Source: Bacteroidales bacterium (GTDB lineage: Bacteria > Bacteroidota > Bacteroidia > Bacteroidales > JAAUTT01). From it: a DNA stretch of 9,264 bases. Location of the stretch: NCBI GenBank assembly GCA_012031335.1, contig JAAUTT010000117.1, positions 1-9,264 of the forward strand, given 5' to 3'. This document shows positions 8,689-9,264 of the stretch, one piece after another. A program made the position numbers and the translations under genes. How positions within the stretch are numbered: the stretch's first letter is position 1; every line of letters starts with the position of its first letter. The notes below the pieces were generated by a model. It did not search any database. It saw nothing but the letters and a program-made list of their open reading frames with translations, and was not told where the DNA came from.

Positions 8689-8719
8689 TCGGGGAATGGT
8701 AACATTTCCCGATTTTTTT
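8689..8719 (+). terminator. Plus-strand rho-independent terminator-like hairpin
   Basis: Arms 8689-8698 (TCGGGGAATG) and 8703-8712 (CATTTCCCGA) pair over ten positions with a single G-U wobble and a GTAA loop, followed at once by seven Ts (8713-8719). On the minus strand the wobble becomes an A-C mismatch and no T tract follows, so the element is directional. No plus-strand protein gene ends here. Confidence 0.6.
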
Positions 8720-8772
8720 AATTCTTACGTCATAGTTATTAAGTTTTAAGTTAGTAATAGTGTTGTTATTTG

Positions 8773-9264
8773 CTATAAATGATTTAAGTCGATATATATT
8801 TCGTAGTTCCTAACCTCATATCTAATCGGAGTTATAACTTTTATAACCTCTAGCACCTGGTATATGGTTTCGTTATGATAAAATCTCCCTTTATACCTGT
8901 ATTTTTTTAAGTCGTCGTTCATGATATGAATTTTTGTTCCAAACCAACGCTCCAGGGTAACAGCTATTTCTTCCATATTTAAATTGTCGAAAACAAGCGA
9001 TTCTTCTTTCCACGAAATAATAGGAGTGGTGTTCACCTGTTTCACCTCAAAAGCGGGTATGTCTTTTTTTACAGATTCTTGTCTGCCTTCAGCAAGTTCA
9101 TCTGTTTTCAACTGAGTACTGCTAAGTTCCTTATTAAAAGTCATTCTCTGGTTCGGCTTGATAAGGAATGGTTCTGTAAGCTTCCCTTTTTTAATTCCTC
9201 TTACTTCAACAAGCCCTCTTACCAAAGTTGTTTCAACAGTTTTATCTTCAGGGTACGATTTTAC
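8773..9264 (-). CDS. FecR-family anti-sigma factor, C-terminal part (5' end outside window)
   Basis: Inner-membrane anti-sigma regulator whose periplasmic part senses the STN domain of its TonB-dependent partner. The frame is open to the window edge. Visible are 163 residues starting VKSYPEDKTVETTLVRGLVE, the usual end of the FecR domain, then KPNQRMTFNK. A variable linker follows, then a C-terminal DUF4974-like region (about visible residues 89-160) with LVFDNLNMEEIAVTLERWFG, YRYKGRFYHNETIYQVLEV and RYEVRNYEIYID. The cytoplasmic anti-sigma segment and membrane helix must lie beyond 9264. A TTG occurs inside at 9225, but it is internal to the FecR domain and not a start. The gene ends 167 bp before susC, whose product has the matching STN domain. 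An ECF sigma gene is expected upstream. Confidence 0.9.
   Translation of the reverse strand, partial: VKSYPEDKTVETTLVRGLVEVRGIKKGKLTEPFLIKPNQRMTFNKELSSTQLKTDELAEGRQESVKKDIPAFEVKQVNTTPIISWKEESLVFDNLNMEEIAVTLERWFGTKIHIMNDDLKKYRYKGRFYHNETIYQVLEVIKVITPIRYEVRNYEIYIDLNHL

Larger units (their letters stand above)
8561..8697. repeat. Direct repeat of CGAATTTCGGG(G)AAT flanking the susC start
   Basis: The plus-strand motif occurs at 8561-8574 (inside susC codons 11-15) and again at 8683-8697 (inside the fecR-susC spacer, entering the terminator-like hairpin). The two copies differ by one G. The shared uninterrupted core is 11 nt, 122 bp apart. Confidence 0.5.
8617..8719 (+). ncRNA. Candidate antisense small RNA to the susC 5' leader
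   Basis: Between the -7 motif at 8605-8612 and the T tract ending at 8719 lies about 100 bp with no protein gene. It carries two stem-loops: 8635-8642 pairing with 8659-8666, and a terminator-like hairpin at 8689-8712. An RNA from here would be fully complementary to the susC mRNA leader from about 12 to 114 nt before the ATG. Its position and orientation, antisense beside a susC gene and next to an anti-sigma gene, resemble DonS-type cis-antisense sRNAs reported to repress PULs in Bacteroides fragilis. The start is an estimate, and expression cannot be seen from sequence. Confidence 0.4.

Noticed and set aside
8690..8719. The spacer hairpin as the terminator of fecR
   Set aside because: In the minus-strand direction the stem has an A-C mismatch and the Ts become As upstream of it, so it does not fit a terminator for fecR.

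Overview
The window looks like part of a polysaccharide utilization locus (PUL) from a member of the Bacteroidota. The evidence is a SusC-type TonB-dependent transporter followed by a SusD-type lipoprotein, a FecR anti-sigma factor with a C-terminal DUF4974-like domain, AT-rich spacers and weak ribosome binding sites. I cannot name genus or family from sequence alone. Every gene I can support lies on the minus strand, so transcription runs from high to low coordinates: FecR C-terminus (8773-9264, cut by the window edge), SusC (5196-8605), SusD (3647-5166), a GH78-type alpha-L-rhamnosidase (1188-3509), and an L-arabinose/L-fucose isomerase-family protein (1-1137, cut by the window edge).

Proposed working model (inference from family knowledge): a rhamnose-containing glycan fragment binds the SusD lid on SusC at the outer membrane. 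The N-terminal STN domain of SusC signals through periplasmic FecR to an ECF sigma factor, whose gene should lie just beyond 9264, and the locus is switched on. SusC imports the oligosaccharide, the exported GH78 enzyme trims terminal alpha-L-rhamnosyl residues, and the cytoplasmic isomerase converts a released aldose to a ketose.

The most striking feature of the raw sequence is that three of the five genes are broken by single-base frameshifts: four in susC, one in susD and one in the isomerase. All six look like one-base deletions. Restoring one base at each site gives SusC exactly 1137 aa and SusD exactly 506 aa, with no other stops. The uniform deletion pattern in otherwise conserved genes points to sequencing or consensus error rather than pseudogene decay, but this cannot be proved here.

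The most interesting candidate regulatory element is in the 167-bp fecR-susC spacer. On the plus strand it holds a Bacteroidota -7 promoter motif at the susC start codon, a stem-loop, and a hairpin followed by seven Ts. Together these would make a roughly 100-nt RNA antisense to the susC leader, resembling the DonS type of PUL antisense sRNA known from Bacteroides fragilis. Other noncoding elements are a perfect 16-bp hairpin between susD and the rhamnosidase gene and a 7-bp dyad just upstream of the rhamnosidase start. No plus-strand protein gene, tRNA, rRNA, insertion sequence or CRISPR was seen.
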